DNA of 64,000 nt from an uncultured Chlorobiaceae bacterium (GTDB taxonomy: Bacteria; Bacteroidota; Chlorobiia; Chlorobiales; Chlorobiaceae), in contig CAIPMW010000032.1 in the NCBI GenBank assembly GCA_903866255.1, positions 1 to 64,000 of the forward strand, in the 5' to 3' direction. Shown one piece after another: positions 15,001 to 30,000 of the stretch. A model generated the notes under the pieces. That model was not told the origin of the DNA and ran no database searches. It saw only the letters and a list, made by a program, of their open reading frames with translations. Numbering within the stretch: the stretch's first letter is position 1; each line of letters starts with the position of its first letter. The translations under genes and the position numbers were made by a program.

Positions 15001-18000
15001 CGTAATTGTTGCTGAACCGGTTGCTGAGATATCGTCGTTCAGGGTGACGTTTCCGGCGGCATTCAGCGTAAAGCTGGATGCAAGGTTGCCCTGGACAACG
15101 CTGTTGACCGTCACATCATCCAGCTCTGTAATTGAAATATTTCCGCTGGCTACAAGATCAAGCGTATCAGCTTCAAGTGTGGCCGTAATGGAACCACCAG
15201 GTGCATTCAGCGTCACAGCGCTGGCGTTTGCCATACTGCCAATGGAAATGTTGCCCGACCTGGCCGTCATGTTAACCGCGCCTGCGGTGCCGGTAATCGA
15301 ACCAATAGTTATAGAGCTATCCGCCACAAAAGTGATATCCCCGCCTTTCATTTCCACTGATGAAACCGTAAGTGTGCCAGTCTGGAACACCGTCAGGTCA
15401 CCGGCACCTGTCATGGTAACGCACAGCGTGCCAACCTGAGAGGTCAAGGTCAGATCATCTCCCGCCTTCAACGTGAGATTGCCGGCAGTGACTTTGCCGC
15501 CCAGAGTCAGCCCTGAACCAGCACTCAGTGTGATACTGCTGCCATTGATTGGCGAAACAATGACCAAATCCTTGCCCGCACTGAGAGTGGTAGTATAACC
15601 GGATGATGTCGGCAGCTCAACCACCGTCAGCGTGCCTCCAACGCTCATGGTAACGTCACTTGCCGGTTTACCGGGTGCAATCAGGAGATAGTCGCCAGGA
15701 ACATTTGATGGCAACCCGCCAATACTCATCGTGGTCTCTCCTGTAAGAACACCGGTGCTTTCACCACCAGTTGCCGTGAACGCCACCTCCAGATCATCTC
15801 CAGTGCCCGTATCAGTCGGATCGTTGATAACAACAACCCCGCTGTTGGCGCCATTGATCGTTATCGTCAAACCAGCCACATCCACGGAATAATTATCAAT
15901 ATTTGAAGCAAGTTCAGATATTCTCCCCGCAGCATCAAGCGTTACTGTGGCATTGGCTTTCAGGGCACCTTTTGCAAACCCGGCCTCAACGTAATCAACC
16001 TGAAGATCATTTCCCGACTTCAGCACAATGTCATTTCCTGCATTATCCTCAATCGTCTGCACAGTATGAACAAGCATGGTATTGCCAGCGGTAATCTCCA
16101 CCCTGCCATCTTTGGAAACAACACTGTTGACCGTCAAACCATCAGCCTCATTGATAATAATGCTCCCTGCCGTATGCGACACCGCATCAACAGTGGCAAC
16201 AAGCGTATTGAGAAGAATTCCCTTGTTGGCCTCAGCCAGAAGATCAGTTGCAATAAAAACTGAGCTGCTGTCGCTGGCTATATCATCCGCCCTGACGGTG
16301 AGGTTTTTCGTAGCAGCCACAATACCACCAACCACCGAAAGTTTGTGCGCCAGCACATCAGTTGCACCGGTACCTGAATCCGGGGTGGATGAGAGCAGCT
16401 CTATCTTGATATTCTGAGCTTTCTCAAACCCTGTAACGCCGCCTACAAATCCGGAGAGTATGAAGTCAGACTGAAGACCAATGTAAATGTCCTGCTTCGC
16501 TCTGATCTCGAAGTTGGAGGCCTTGATTCCTGTTGTCTGGATATAGACGTAACCGGAAGGTTTTTCTACAGTTGTTTTGTTGCCACTATTATTGACATCA
16601 ACCCCTGTCGTGACCGTCTGTTCCCCTCTGGCAACAATCTTCACGTCGCCTATTTCTGAACCGATCGCGATAATATTTCCCTTGACGAGAACATCCCGTG
16701 CCGAATTCAGCTCCAGATAATCCCTGGCTTCAAGTGTTCCTGTAATGGATATGACATCGCCGGTTTCAATGATAATGCTATTCGCCCTGAGACTGGTTTC
16801 CGGGATAACTTTGGTAATCGTGCTGCCATTGTTAAACTGGAAGTAGTCGCCCGCCCTGTACTCAATCAGATCAGTTGCATTGAAGAATCTGTATAGATCG
16901 ACCACTTTTTTTGCGATAAAAGAGACTCCCCTGGTATAGACAAGGCTGTCACCACCTGATGGCCTGGCCACCTGAACATTGCCGGTATCACTGACCAGTT
17001 TTATTGTATCGCCTTTAACGGTAGAAGATGCAACAACAAAGAGATCGTTTACCGCGCCGATGCTCACCGTCGATGTGCCTCCGGTCGAAGTTTTCACCGA
17101 CAACACCGTCAGCCCCTTCGACTGGACATCCTCCAGATATCCGTCAAAATCCTTCAGCCAGATGTCGCCGGAAGTTGTCTCCGCTTTTGTTACCGTATTC
17201 ACCGCTATCTCCAGACCGAGAATTCCTGTTCCCGCTGTAAGCGATACCGTATTGGCTATAAGGTCAACGGCATCATCCGTGAAACTCTCGGCAATCTTGC
17301 CCTTCGCCGAAAGCACAATGTCTCCGGCAGAACTGACTTTCGTGACTGAACTTACCGTGCCATCACTGTTATATATCGTACCGGGAGAAGCACCGTTTTC
17401 GAGGTAAATGCCCGCATTAATGTACCGCACCAGAATATCGCCACCAGTTGAGGTTACGGTCATATCATTGGCGGCGCTGTTCGACGACAGCACAACACTC
17501 GCCAGGTCCACTGTCCCGGCGGCTGTCAGAGTAAATGAACCATCCATAACATTCACACTTTCAACGGTAAGCTGCTGTGTGCCTGTCTGGTTAACCGTCA
17601 CATTGCCAGCCGCCTTTGTTGTAACGGAAAGGACGGCAACATTGGTGGCCGCAAGACTTACCCCGCCGATAACCGTCACGTTCAGGTTGTCGGCAATAAG
17701 TGTGCCGGAGGTTTGCGTGATGGCTCCCTGGGCATTGATGATGATATCGCCCTTGCCACCAGCCTTTGCATCCACAAGTATAACATCTGCTGTTCCAGCT
17801 CCAACCTTGTAAGTATTTATCGTAATGTCGTTTCGGTCGGTTGTGCCGAGTGTGACAACGCTGGTGGCAACGACATTGCCAACGGCATCGACTGTTACCG
17901 AACCATCTGCAGCGCTGACAGATGTCAGTGTTATCGTTTTAGCATTGGTGATGTTGATATTTCCGGCATCGGTTGTCGCAAGATCAACACTGTTGAGATT

Positions 18001-21000
18001 GGTATTGACCGAAATACCACTTGCCGCATCAGCGGTCAGCACAGAGGTCGATATAACGCCCAGCGTCTGCACAATCTTGCCTGCGCTTGCGGTCAACGTC
18101 ACCGAATCAGGAGCCATCAGTCCGGAGTTGGCAAGCGTAATATCGCCACCATTGGTACCGGCAGTCAGTATGATATCACCGGTTGAGGCGGTGACGGTTA
18201 ACGCTGCTTCAACATCACCGATAATGCTGCCATCCTTGACGGCACCAAGTGTTACAGCACCCACCGTTGTTGCGCCGGAAGTAACAGCAAGAGTATTGAT
18301 CGTGGTCACCGTACCACTGAGAATAATATCCCTGGCTGCCGCAATGGTTATCGTATCCTTCGATGAACTCAACCCGCCCAACGTCATATCCTGTTTTGAC
18401 GCAAGAGTAATATCGCTCCCGTCAGCCGTGGTTGTTACCATCGCAGAATCAGCCAGCACCAGATTGCTGCCCGCAGTGAGAGCAAGACCATTTGCCGCAG
18501 TTAGGGAGGAGAACATATCGACCGTCACAGTGCTTCCATTGACTGTGGTTGTGCCGGTAGAGCCCTTGATCGTCAAGATATTGGATGCTGTAACATTCAG
18601 GGTGTCTTCAGCCGTCAACAGCGCACTGATGGTGCTGTTCCTGTTGGAATCAATGGTAATGGTTAACGCCTTCAGAGAGGAGCTCTTGTAATCTCCAACC
18701 TGGCGTGCGTTCGCCTCCTCTGTGGTGCGCACCGTTGAGGATACCGTCTCCGTACTCGTCTGCGCCTGAGTGTCCCACAGGTTCACATCCTGCTGGGTCA
18801 CGGTGCGAACCTTGACCGATGAGGAGCCATAAACAGGCCGGTAATCGTAAATATCCTTTGACTGCGTCGTCAGCTCATAACCCAGTTTTACGCGGGTGTC
18901 ATAAATATCGTGCCAATCGGATGTCCAATCGTAGGTATAGTCATCCTGGGTCTCCTTGACTGTTGCCGTAAAAATATTACGCCCTCTGAAATACCAGTAA
19001 TAATCGTCGTATGAAAACGTCCCGCCCCAGTCTATCTCTCCCCTGATCTGCATTTGGGTATAGGCATCCTTGATGCTGTTCCACTTGGTATGATCGTTAA
19101 TCTCATTTGGCCAGTCATCAGGCCATTTATCATACGCTTGCCAATCTGGAGCATAACCCCAAAAATCGCTCAGAGAATATTCATCATAATTATCCCTGCC
19201 CCAGTCTTCATGCCACTTGCCAGCAAGATCAAACGTGGCTGCATCTACATCTGTTCGCTGTGACGCTGATTTTTCAACAAGTGAAATCGTATCATTGTCA
19301 AGCACTGAGATATACTCCTCCGGCGCTATAACATCAGCCGTTCTTGTACGGGTGTTCGTAAAGGTATCACCGGTATCCTCCTTGCCGCTGTCAACGCCGA
19401 CTGTCTCCTGATCGCCATTACCCCATGCCCATGACGGATCTTTTTGCAGTGATGTATCATCAGTGGTCCTGTCCACCTGAATCGTTCCTGAGCCAGTGAG
19501 CGTAAGCTGATTGGCGATATTGAACTGACGATATCCTGAAACATCCTCATACGTCACCTTCCATCTTGCATCGCCATCATCCTTCAGATTCTTTGGCTCG
19601 GCAAAACCATCGGCCTTACTGCTGACATCAAACGCCATTTCGTTCGATGAGTAAGCGCCAAGCGCTTTTATTCCAGGGAAATCAAGCGCATTAAAATAGG
19701 ATTGATCCTGCGTATAAACTGCAACACCAGTGTCACGGTACTGACCGATATATTCTCCTTTCGTGTTGTCATATTTGACGGTATAGCCAAGCTCGCAGGC
19801 AACAGCATTTTGCTGTGCCGCACTGAGCTGTGACCATGTTGCATCAGCCGCTGGCTTGTCTGACCCGTATGCAGTCCAGAATGTGTCGGTATTATTGTAA
19901 TCAGTTCCTGGCGTAAAGAGTGTTTTGACTGTGGTTCCTTTGATATATTCCGCTCCCGCCGCAACAGCTGTTCCCCAGGAATCACCATTATTACCATCTG
20001 CCGTTGTATCTCCGGTCAGATACTGCGCCTCACCCTGAGATACAACCCGCAGGACATCTTCGTTCGCCCCCTTCGGCATTTTGATATACTTGTCTTTCCA
20101 TCCATCAACCTCAATACGGCAGACCACCTCGGCATTACTTGCCCATTCAGGTGTCACAAAGTTGTTTGAAGGAGTACCGTTGATGGTCTGCTCCAGCAGC
20201 ACTTTATTGGAGGCTTGCTCAATAATTTTCCCATTGGCATCTTTTTTTGATGCGCCATAGGAAAACTGGAAGAGCGGCATGTAGCCGGTAGCATTCAGTA
20301 CCGCCTGTTTCTGGGCATCATTAAGCGCTGTAAACTCTTTGTAGGCAGCATCTTTGTAATCACCCACCACGGCCTCGGCTGTTCTTGTTGGCAAGGCATC
20401 GCTGCCAGCCTTGTTCCAGTCAACAACCGGGACCTCTCCAGATTCTGAAATGTTATTACGGTAATCAATGCCCTCAATCAACACCTCACGGAACTTCGAC
20501 CCCTCGGCAGCATTGGGATTGTAGTAGCCAATCTGCTCCAGTGTCACATCCATGGAGTAGTTCTTGTGACCAACCACCACCTTGGCAGTGCCAATCTGCT
20601 CAACAAGCAGCGTTGTTTGCCATGAAACCACATCAACCTTGATAGTGCCGGCAAAAACCTGCTTGTAGCCGTCAATCCTGGTCACCTCCTGCGTTACGGT
20701 TTTGATAACAGGGTTCAGAATTGTAGTCAACCCGCCGACTGTCGCATCCGCATTGATGATAACATCGCCACCGCTTTTGATAGTGATAGCTCCGCCAGCA
20801 TCAAGCAAGCCGCTGGTAATGACATACACCGAACCGCTGCTCTGGAGAGTGGTTTTATCCCTCAGAGCGGTTAAGGTGTCAAGAGCATCATCAAGTTTGA
20901 CACCGGAATTAATGGTAATATCGCCATAGGATTTGACCGTGCCGGTAATGGTGGTATTCGTTGCTGAATTGAGCAATATCTTCCCGGTGCTACCACTATC

Positions 21001-24000
21001 GTTTGAAATCATGCCGTCAATACGGATGTTCGATGCCAGAATGTGCAGCAAGCTGTTTGCCTTGAGTTGCGCAGCATAGGGGGGAGGAACTGTTGCACCC
21101 GGATAGACCCACACATTGCCGGAAGCTTTGATAAACATCGTTGATGCGGCATTTCGCGCAAATATCCGGCCACCTGCGAGCACATTCACATCCGTTGCGC
21201 TCACCGTTACACTGTCGCCAATATCCACCATACCATCAACCGTCACCGATTTCGAGGTAGAGGTAATATCCAACTGGCTGACGTTTGCCTTGCCAGCGCC
21301 ATCCAACTGACCAACAACTCCGCTCAGGTAAACAGCGTCAAGCGCCGTAAGATGAATCTTGCCGCCAGTTGCCGTATCAAGCGTTCCGCCTGAAACTCTG
21401 TTGGCGCTGCTGGAGGGGAAGAACACCATCGGTGTCACAACAATTCCAATGCCGGTGGTGTCAGTGCCACCCTTGATGGTCAGCTCATCATAAGCCTTGA
21501 CCAGGCCATCAACATAGACCAGCGAGTCGGAAGTGATTACAACATCCGAGCCAGCATCTTTTGACTCAATACTGCCAAAGAGATAAACATCACCGCTGGC
21601 GCCAATTTTCACCATGCCCGCTGCGGATGCAGCAAATTTGTTGCCGCCAGTGGCATCCACCGTTATGGCGCTCACTGATTTCACTGTTCCATCACCGTTG
21701 ATGACCCTGTTGAGAGTGAGGGTACCATTTGATGTAACAAGAACAGAACCACTTGAAGCAAGAGTACCCGAGACTGTCGCACTGCCAATAATCAGGTTGC
21801 CATTGGTGATAATATCCAGAGAACCATTAGCTCCTTTCCACTCATAACCGGCTGTCTTGTCATAGATAGCTCCAGCCCTGACGGCTCCTTCCACCAGCAG
21901 ATCAGCAGCAATGATTTTGATCCTGCTGTCCTTGCCACTCGTAAAGATCAGGGCATCCGAAGCCACATCAACCAGACCGCCAACCTCAATATCAACAAGT
22001 CTGTCAGCAGTAATGGCCACCGCCATCGGGTCACTGACATCTGTGGTATTGCCCAAAAGCAGATCACCCGGAGTTCTGATGGTCAGGCGCTGGTCTGTTC
22101 CGATGGCAAGAGCAGTATTGTAAATGCTGATATCATCACCTGCGCTGACCAGAAGTGATCCCGCAAAGGTCAACGCACCATGAATCTTTACAGTACCGGT
22201 GGTATCAATTGCCACCTCATTGTCAAACAGGGCAGATGTGAGTCGGGTACTCTCTATAACCCCGGCAATATCAATATTTTTGCCGGTCAACTTCAACTCG
22301 GCATCAGTCTTGATATAGCCTGACTCCTTGTCGATCAAAAGTCTCCCCTCGGTTGACGTTACCTGCAACAGACGCAACTGGTTCGCCAACTGGCCGATCT
22401 GGCTGTTGATCACAACATCATTCAGGCCGGTTATTTTGATAGTACCCTCGACATCAAGGGCCGTAAAATGGCTGGTGCCAAAAGTATAAACACTCGTTTC
22501 ACCGGCTTGTATATCGGTGCCTGCTGTAACAAAAATATTGCGCTGGGCTGTCAGGTTCCCCCTGAGTTCAAGCGTATCCTTTGAGTTAATCACAATATTT
22601 GCGCCAATGCCTCTCGCAACCAGGTCGCCCTTGACGACCCCCATATCTCCGGGGTTAAGAACAATACCGCCTTCAAGCGTTTCAAGAACGCCTGTTTCAG
22701 TCAGCGTAAAGTTCTGGCTGCCATCACCTCTGGTGCCGCTGTAAAGATTGATGGCTCTTGCGCCACGGATAGCGTTGGCAATAAGTATCTGGCCATTATA
22801 CGACCCCTCCTTGCCAATATTGACTGTGGAACCTTCCTGCCCGGCATCAATCGTATACATTCTGCCAGAAACAGAATCGCCATCGCCAGGCAGCGTGAAG
22901 CCAAGCAGTCCATAGTTGCTGGATGTTGCTTTTTTGATGCTGAATTCCGTCCCTCTCGGACTGGTAAACATCAAACGCCCGTCCGTCAATCGGCAATTAA
23001 GGTACGAATAACCATCAGTATCTTTTCCGATAACGGCATCAAGAACCGCCTGAATATCACCCTTCAGATCACCAATCCCGAAGTTATTCAAGGTATCAGA
23101 TGCCTTTACTGTAATAGCGTAGTCCTGGAAATCCGTTCCCTTGTCGAGAGAAATAACCAGGGTTGCATCACTGGAAATATGACCATCAGCAAATTCAGCA
23201 AAACCGTCTGCCGTGAGTTCCTGCCTCCAGGCTGGTGCCAGAACGGAAAGGTCACCTTTCGCGCTCAGGTTGATCCTGCTGTTTGGCTGCCAGGTTGCCA
23301 GATGGGTAGTGCCAGCAAGAATAACACCCTGCCCTGCCCATGGATTTGCTGCCAGACCGCTCACGGGATCAATAACCGTATCTTCCGCCAGAATCGGATC
23401 AATACCACCACGCAAATCAATTAACCTGCCTGCATAGAGATCGCGCCCTATTCTGATTTGATGGCCAAGCTCAGCATTGATCGTTATGGAAGATACGCCG
23501 CCAAAGGTCTCAACAGTACTGCCAAGATAGAAGCCCTTGCTGTCGCGGAAATCAATAATCTCTCCACCTGCCACAAGCACCCCATACACCTCTGCATCGC
23601 CAAGAGCCTCAAGATAAATGGAGCCATCAGCATTGGAGACAGCAACCTTGGCGCCACCAGGCATTCTGATGCTCCTGTCATCATAATATCCTGATCCGTT
23701 CAGAAGAACGTTACGGCTGCTGACACCGCCCGCAAGGCTGATGGATTCGCTTGCACGGATAACCGAGCCAATTTCAACCATCTCACCGGCGCTCGACTTC
23801 GCCATACCTCCAAGCCAGAGCTGATCCTGGCTTGCAATGCTGACCCGCGATTTTTCAGGCGACCAGGAGAAGGTTTCGGTCAGCAGCTCCCCTTTTTCAT
23901 TGAATGTCTGTGCCACACTGCCACCGGAAAGAATCATTCCACTCAGGGTTACCCCGCCAACGGTATCAATGGTAACAAGACCTCCGCTGTTGTCTGAAGT

Positions 24001-27000
24001 AATTCCTGCAGTGGTTATACCGCCTGCCGTGGTAAGTATCAAACCCCATCCGTCATCATCTGCTCCAGTGGAACCAGTTGTGATGATGCTCACCTCTTTT
24101 GACGCAGCAACCGCCGTGTCAATAAGCACCTGTTGACCCGCAGTAATGGCAACTTTCGAGTTACCACCTGCCGTCCACTCTATGCCATTGCTGCCAATGT
24201 CACCACCCGCAACCGTTCTGCCATAAATATCAACATCCTTGCCACCCTTGATGGTAATAATGCTGCCCGCCTCCCAGGTTTTCAGCGTTGCTGTGGAGTG
24301 AATATAGACGCTGGTCTCTTTTGCCGTTGCCGTCAGCAAACCAGTTTCCAGCGCGACACCGCCAAAAATTGAGAAATCTTTGGTAACACTCGCCTTGCCT
24401 TCGAAATAGACCCACTTGTCCGACTGGATGGTCAGATCGGAATGGTTGCCATACAGGTTGATATTGCCCCTGATAATGGTGTCATCCTTGCTTGATATAA
24501 CCATGGTGGTATTATCCTGCAGCGAGGTGACAGTACCGGTCAACAGATATCCATATCCCCGCTGACCCAGCAGTTCATGTGGTTTCTGGAGTTGAAGTTC
24601 GTCAACGGTGCCATTATTGTCGCTGTCGAGGGCATAGATAACATACTTGTTGCTCGCGCTGTCAGTAATAACCCATCTGTTGGTCTTGATACCCGATGAC
24701 GATGAACCCCAATCCATGGCGCTGTTGGTATAATCAAGCCCCTCAGTAAAGGTTGTCACCAGACGTTTGTCAACAACAGTTGCTTCAGCATTGTAATAGA
24801 AGCTCTGCGTGTACCTGGTGTAACCGAGATATTTGATGATGGCGTTCTGCTGCTCTGCACTCAGATATTTGGCATCGAGCACTTTTTTCTGCTCAGCATC
24901 CATCGTCTTGTAGGCCTCTTTTTCCGCAGCAGTCATCTCCCCGAAGATAGCGCCACTCTCCGGCACATCAATCGAGCTCCACTTGACATCGGCATTCTTG
25001 TAATCCGTGCCCTGGGCAAACGTCAGAACATACTGTTTTCCCGCAGCGGCATTCCCGTTGTAATAGACCGTGCCGGTAAAGAGGTGGTATTTTGTGCTTT
25101 CCAGTACCCTTGCCTGCTGCTCCGAAGAAAGCTTGTCAAACGCAACGCCCGACGCAGGTTTGGTTACCGTGCCCCAGTCAACCGACGAAACAACATAGGC
25201 AACCGTAGTGGCCAGCGCTTTCGTGTCGGAGTTATAGTAGAGATCACCCTGATATTCAGCATAACCGAGCAGATTGAGCACCACCTGCTTCTGGGCTATA
25301 GTCAATTGCTCGAATGACGCATCAGCAACAGGCTTAGCAGTACCACCCCAGTTGATATCTTCGAGGCGATAATCAGGAGAAGTTCCTGCAGCCGCTACGG
25401 TGGTGATCAGCCGTCTGCCATCCGCAGCATCAGCCTTGAACCAGACGCCATCAGTATAATAATCGTAGCCAAGCGCATGGGCGACCACCTTCATATCGCC
25501 GACAGTGGCCGTTCCCCAATAGATATCAGCGGAGCTGTAATCACTCCATCTCCCCTGGGTGAAGGTGGTCACCAGCTTTTTGCCCTGAACTGCGTTATAG
25601 TTGTAATATGCCTTGGCATCACTGTCATAGGTATAGCCAAGCGCAGTAACAACCCGCTCCTTGTCAGCCTCCGACAAGCCCTCAAATGTGGCTGACTTTG
25701 TGGCACCTTCGGCAGCACCCCAAATCAGTGTATTATCGTAATCAACCGCAGCCCCTTCTACAAAACCGGTTTTTATGGTGTTTGTCGACGGGTTGTAATA
25801 CACTGTCCCCTCATAGCGGGTATAACCAACCAGACTTGCGGTATATCCGCCTTCGGTGAAGGTGGTGAGCAGCCGTTTGTCAGCAGAAGCACCGGCACTG
25901 TAATAATACGCAGGGGTTTCTTTGTCGACATTTTTAACCACATAACCGAGCTTTGCAACAACAAGGGCCTGCTGCTCACTTGTCAGCGAGGTGAACGGTG
26001 TGTAGTTTGATATAGACGATACCACTGCACCTGCTCCAAGAGAATAATGCTGCGCACTCAGCGCTGCAATGATGGCGCTGTCAACAGTTCCACTATTGAG
26101 CTTGTCAATAATATCCGGCATTGATGCCGTAATTTTGGTGATAGTCTGACCGTTGATGGTGTCGAAATAATCCGCGTATGAATTTGCGAAATCGGATCCT
26201 CCACCAACCAGATTCATCGCCCCGGCTGAGGTGATGGAGCCGGAAAGCTTCATTTCACCCTTGGCAGTAATGCTGATACTGGCGTTATCACCTGTTTTCT
26301 CGTACTGCGGCGTTGTGCCGACATAATAGAAACGGGCTCCTGCTGTTACCGCTCCTCCTGAATTGATATGAACATAGGTACCAGCGCTCATCTCCACCTT
26401 TGAATCGGCCTCCCTTACGGTCACAACTGCCCCTTCGAGCACGGTAAGTCCTGTGCCAGAATTGACCACAACCGATGAACCGGTACCTTTGGCCTCAAGT
26501 TGCGTCGCAATAATAACCGAAGCTGAGGTGTCAATGGTAACAACACTGTTGCTGTTAGTGGTATAAATTGCGCTGCCTACATCAGCAGTGACGCTGTTCG
26601 GTTCAGCGCCATAACCAACAATAACCTTTTCGCCCGTGCTGCCATGCACGTTGATGGTAACTTTATCTGCGCCTGTTATCCAGCCGGTCACCACAATCTG
26701 TTCGGAAAGATCAAAAACAACCTCTCTGGCCGTTACCCCTGAATCAGCAGGCCCAAGCTGATCATGAAAATTGGCTTTCCACACCTCCGACAGGCGTCCG
26801 GTAAAGCCAATGATGTCGCTCGACTGCACGTCGCCAACAATGTTGATTCTCCCGGCAGTAAACTGCGCCTTGTCGGTCAGTCTGGCATAAAAAACAGGAA
26901 GTTCATCGCCCATCTGCCGGTCTTCAACGTCGCCGACATACATGACAACGCTGTGCTGCTCATTGTCATGGCCAATGTTTATCTGCGAGAACCCGTCGGC

Positions 27001-30000
27001 AAAGGCATCCATATCCCTCATGGAGAGGTTCATGAAACGTTCGTTTTTACCCAGCGAGTAGTCAACACCATATTTTGAACCACCAGCAGCGCCGATCTTG
27101 TAGTTCTGATCAAGAGAATTGGCCATGATGGTCAATTGGCCAGTAGCCGATACCATATCTTTGCCGGACCTGAAATCAACATCATCGGCAAGAATGGTGA
27201 TGTTTTTGCCGCCTCCGGCATGAATAACCCCGGATTCGAGGGTCAGAAGGGATTCCTGCTCTGCAAGAGTAACAGAAATATCGCCCTGGGCTGCATAGAG
27301 ACCACCATTGACGCGGTCATCACTGACAATGTTCAATCCGTTGGCATCGTTGACGGTAATATTGCCCGCACCGCTGTTGATAACGGTCAGCTCCTGCATA
27401 TCGCCCTGTATTGTCCCGGAAAGCCCGCTGGATAGCAGCGTCAGATGCGCTTCAGGAAGCAGGAAGGTGCACGTGGTTGTATCAATAACGCCGCTTGAGG
27501 TGACAAGCAGGCTGGTAGCGCCCCAGTTTCCGGAACTGGAATCTGCATTGGTAAAAACCGTTGTCTCCGTTGGAGTATCAGTGACTTCAAACAACGAAAC
27601 GCTGTCATCAAAATTGATAACCTTCTCCTTGTAAGCAAACTGATGATCACCCAGTTTCAGCGCCTCTGCGGTGGTTATCGGGTCAAGAATCACCCGCTCA
27701 TGGCCACCACCACCCTTTATGGTGACCGTGCCATATTCGGAAGCGAGATGAATGGTACTCTCTCCCGGCCCGGCGTTAATGGTGGTATTGCCGTTGCCCA
27801 CAGTAATATCATCACTGCCCGGCCCGGTAAAAATAGTGTTATTACCATTGCCTGTGATGATGGTAACCGATCCATCTCCGCCTATAAACTTGTTGTTTCC
27901 CGTACCAAGATCGTAGGTGATCCCGCTTACAGCGCCACCAGTGATGGCATCATTGCCAACGCCACCAAGAATCACGCTGTCTGCAGCACCGCCAGCAACA
28001 AGGAAGGTATCATCACCTTCACCACCATCAAAGTCCAGAGTTGCCGTAACCTCTTTGTCTACAACAAAAATGTCGTTACCCTTGCCACCTTTGGCCACAA
28101 TTTTTTTGACGCCGGTATACTTGACCTCCTCACCAAACGCATTAACCGTAAGCTCCCCGGTTTCACTGTCCTGAGAAATGCGATAGGTGTCGGTATCGTT
28201 TTTACCATAGATGGATTTTTCTTTGTCATTGGGATTGCCGCCATCACTCGGCTCTCTCTGTGGCCAGCGATCTCCGGCATTGAGCGTCAAGGTATCTCCC
28301 ACCTGGGTGGCAATAACCGGGGGGCCTGCCAATCTCCAGAGATGATCTGCCCCCACACTGATACCACACACCGTCACCTCTGCCTGTAAATAGGCGCTTG
28401 CAGGAGTAATCTCTATCTCACCCCTGAATCCCGCAAGCGTCGTATTAATCTCAAACAACCCCATATCAAGATGAACGTCAAGTGAACCATAGACACTTGC
28501 CGCAAACTTTGTATCTCCTATGGTTATTGACATCCCGGCTTTCAAAACCAGCACAGCCATATCAACAGTCATATCTACCGCACCTGTAATCTCAAAGTGC
28601 CCATCAGAACGAATGTAACCACTGACATTAACCGTCAGGACATGAAAGAAATCAAGCTTTGCTTCGTTGATTCTCAGCTCAAAAACGTCGTTGACCACAC
28701 TCATTTCGCCATCGAACGCAACATCGAAAGCCACAACATTCAAGTTGCCTTTAAGCGCAATCTTAAAGGCTGTTCCTGCTGCAACACCGGCATACTCCTT
28801 GCTGCTGCTGGTGTTTATTTCAAGCGTCACCCCCGCCTTGATCGAAATGATTCCAATCCCGGCATCCATTTTGGCTGTTGCCTTCAGCGCAAAAACCGGA
28901 CCACTCTCATCACTCACCAGCGCAATGGCTCCACCAACCGTCAGGTTACCGAGAGGACCAAGATCAAGCCTCATGTCCATTGAGGCCTGCAGGCCAAGGT
29001 CATTGATAAGGATGTCAAACTTTCCTTTCATCCCCACTCCACCAACAATATCAAGGGATGCCGCGCCAGCAATATGCAGCGAATAAGGATCAAGTTTTGT
29101 CGTTGACAGTTTCAGGAAGTTACCGTTCTCATCAGTTTCAATGGACTTGACCTCTTGCTGGCTGCCCGTTGAATTGAGTTGTAACAGGAAACCACCTTTG
29201 ACAACAACAATGCCACTACCAATATCAAGAAGCTTGGCACCACCCTTGGCAGGATCGCCACCAACCTCAAGTGCACCATAAACCCCTCCATTGGTAAATC
29301 CAACCGTACCAGCCACGGCAAGCGGCTCAAGCACAGGAAGATCAAGCACAGCGCCGATATTCAATTCCGCCCGGACTTCAGAACCGGTAACACTGAACAA
29401 AATAACCAGCCCGCCGTTGCTCTCCTTGCTTGCATCAAGAGAGAGAACATTGAGAAGATTAAACTGACCATAGGCTTCCATCGATAAATAGAAGTCGGCT
29501 GGTTGATCCTTGCCTGGAGGTTTCGCGGAAATAGTAACCGTATGATAATCAAGCACGCCTCCCTTCTCTTTCCAGAACACTTCGGGCACGTTATAGACCA
29601 CATCTTTCCCAAATGCATTCATGTTGACCTCAATCGTCAAAGAAGATTCGAGAACTCCGGGAATATTAAGTGTCTTGTCAAGTTCAAGTTTCAGGGCAAC
29701 ACCAGCCTTGCCATCATACTCACCCAACACCAGCAGCCCCATGGCATGGGAGTTGAACTCCAGCGAATCTTTTTTGCCGATACCGGCCTCAACATCAGCA
29801 AAGACGGTCAAACCTGTCGGTGATGCCTGAATATCAAAGGCCCCCGTCATGTTAATCACATCCATGATGTTGAGTTCAGCCTGCCCGGCAACACGCAGAT
29901 AAAGATCTTCGTATTTGAGAACAATCGGCTGGTCAGGATTGCCTGTCTCGATTGCATAACCATCATGCACAACATCATTGGAATCTTTCCAGGTGCTCTT

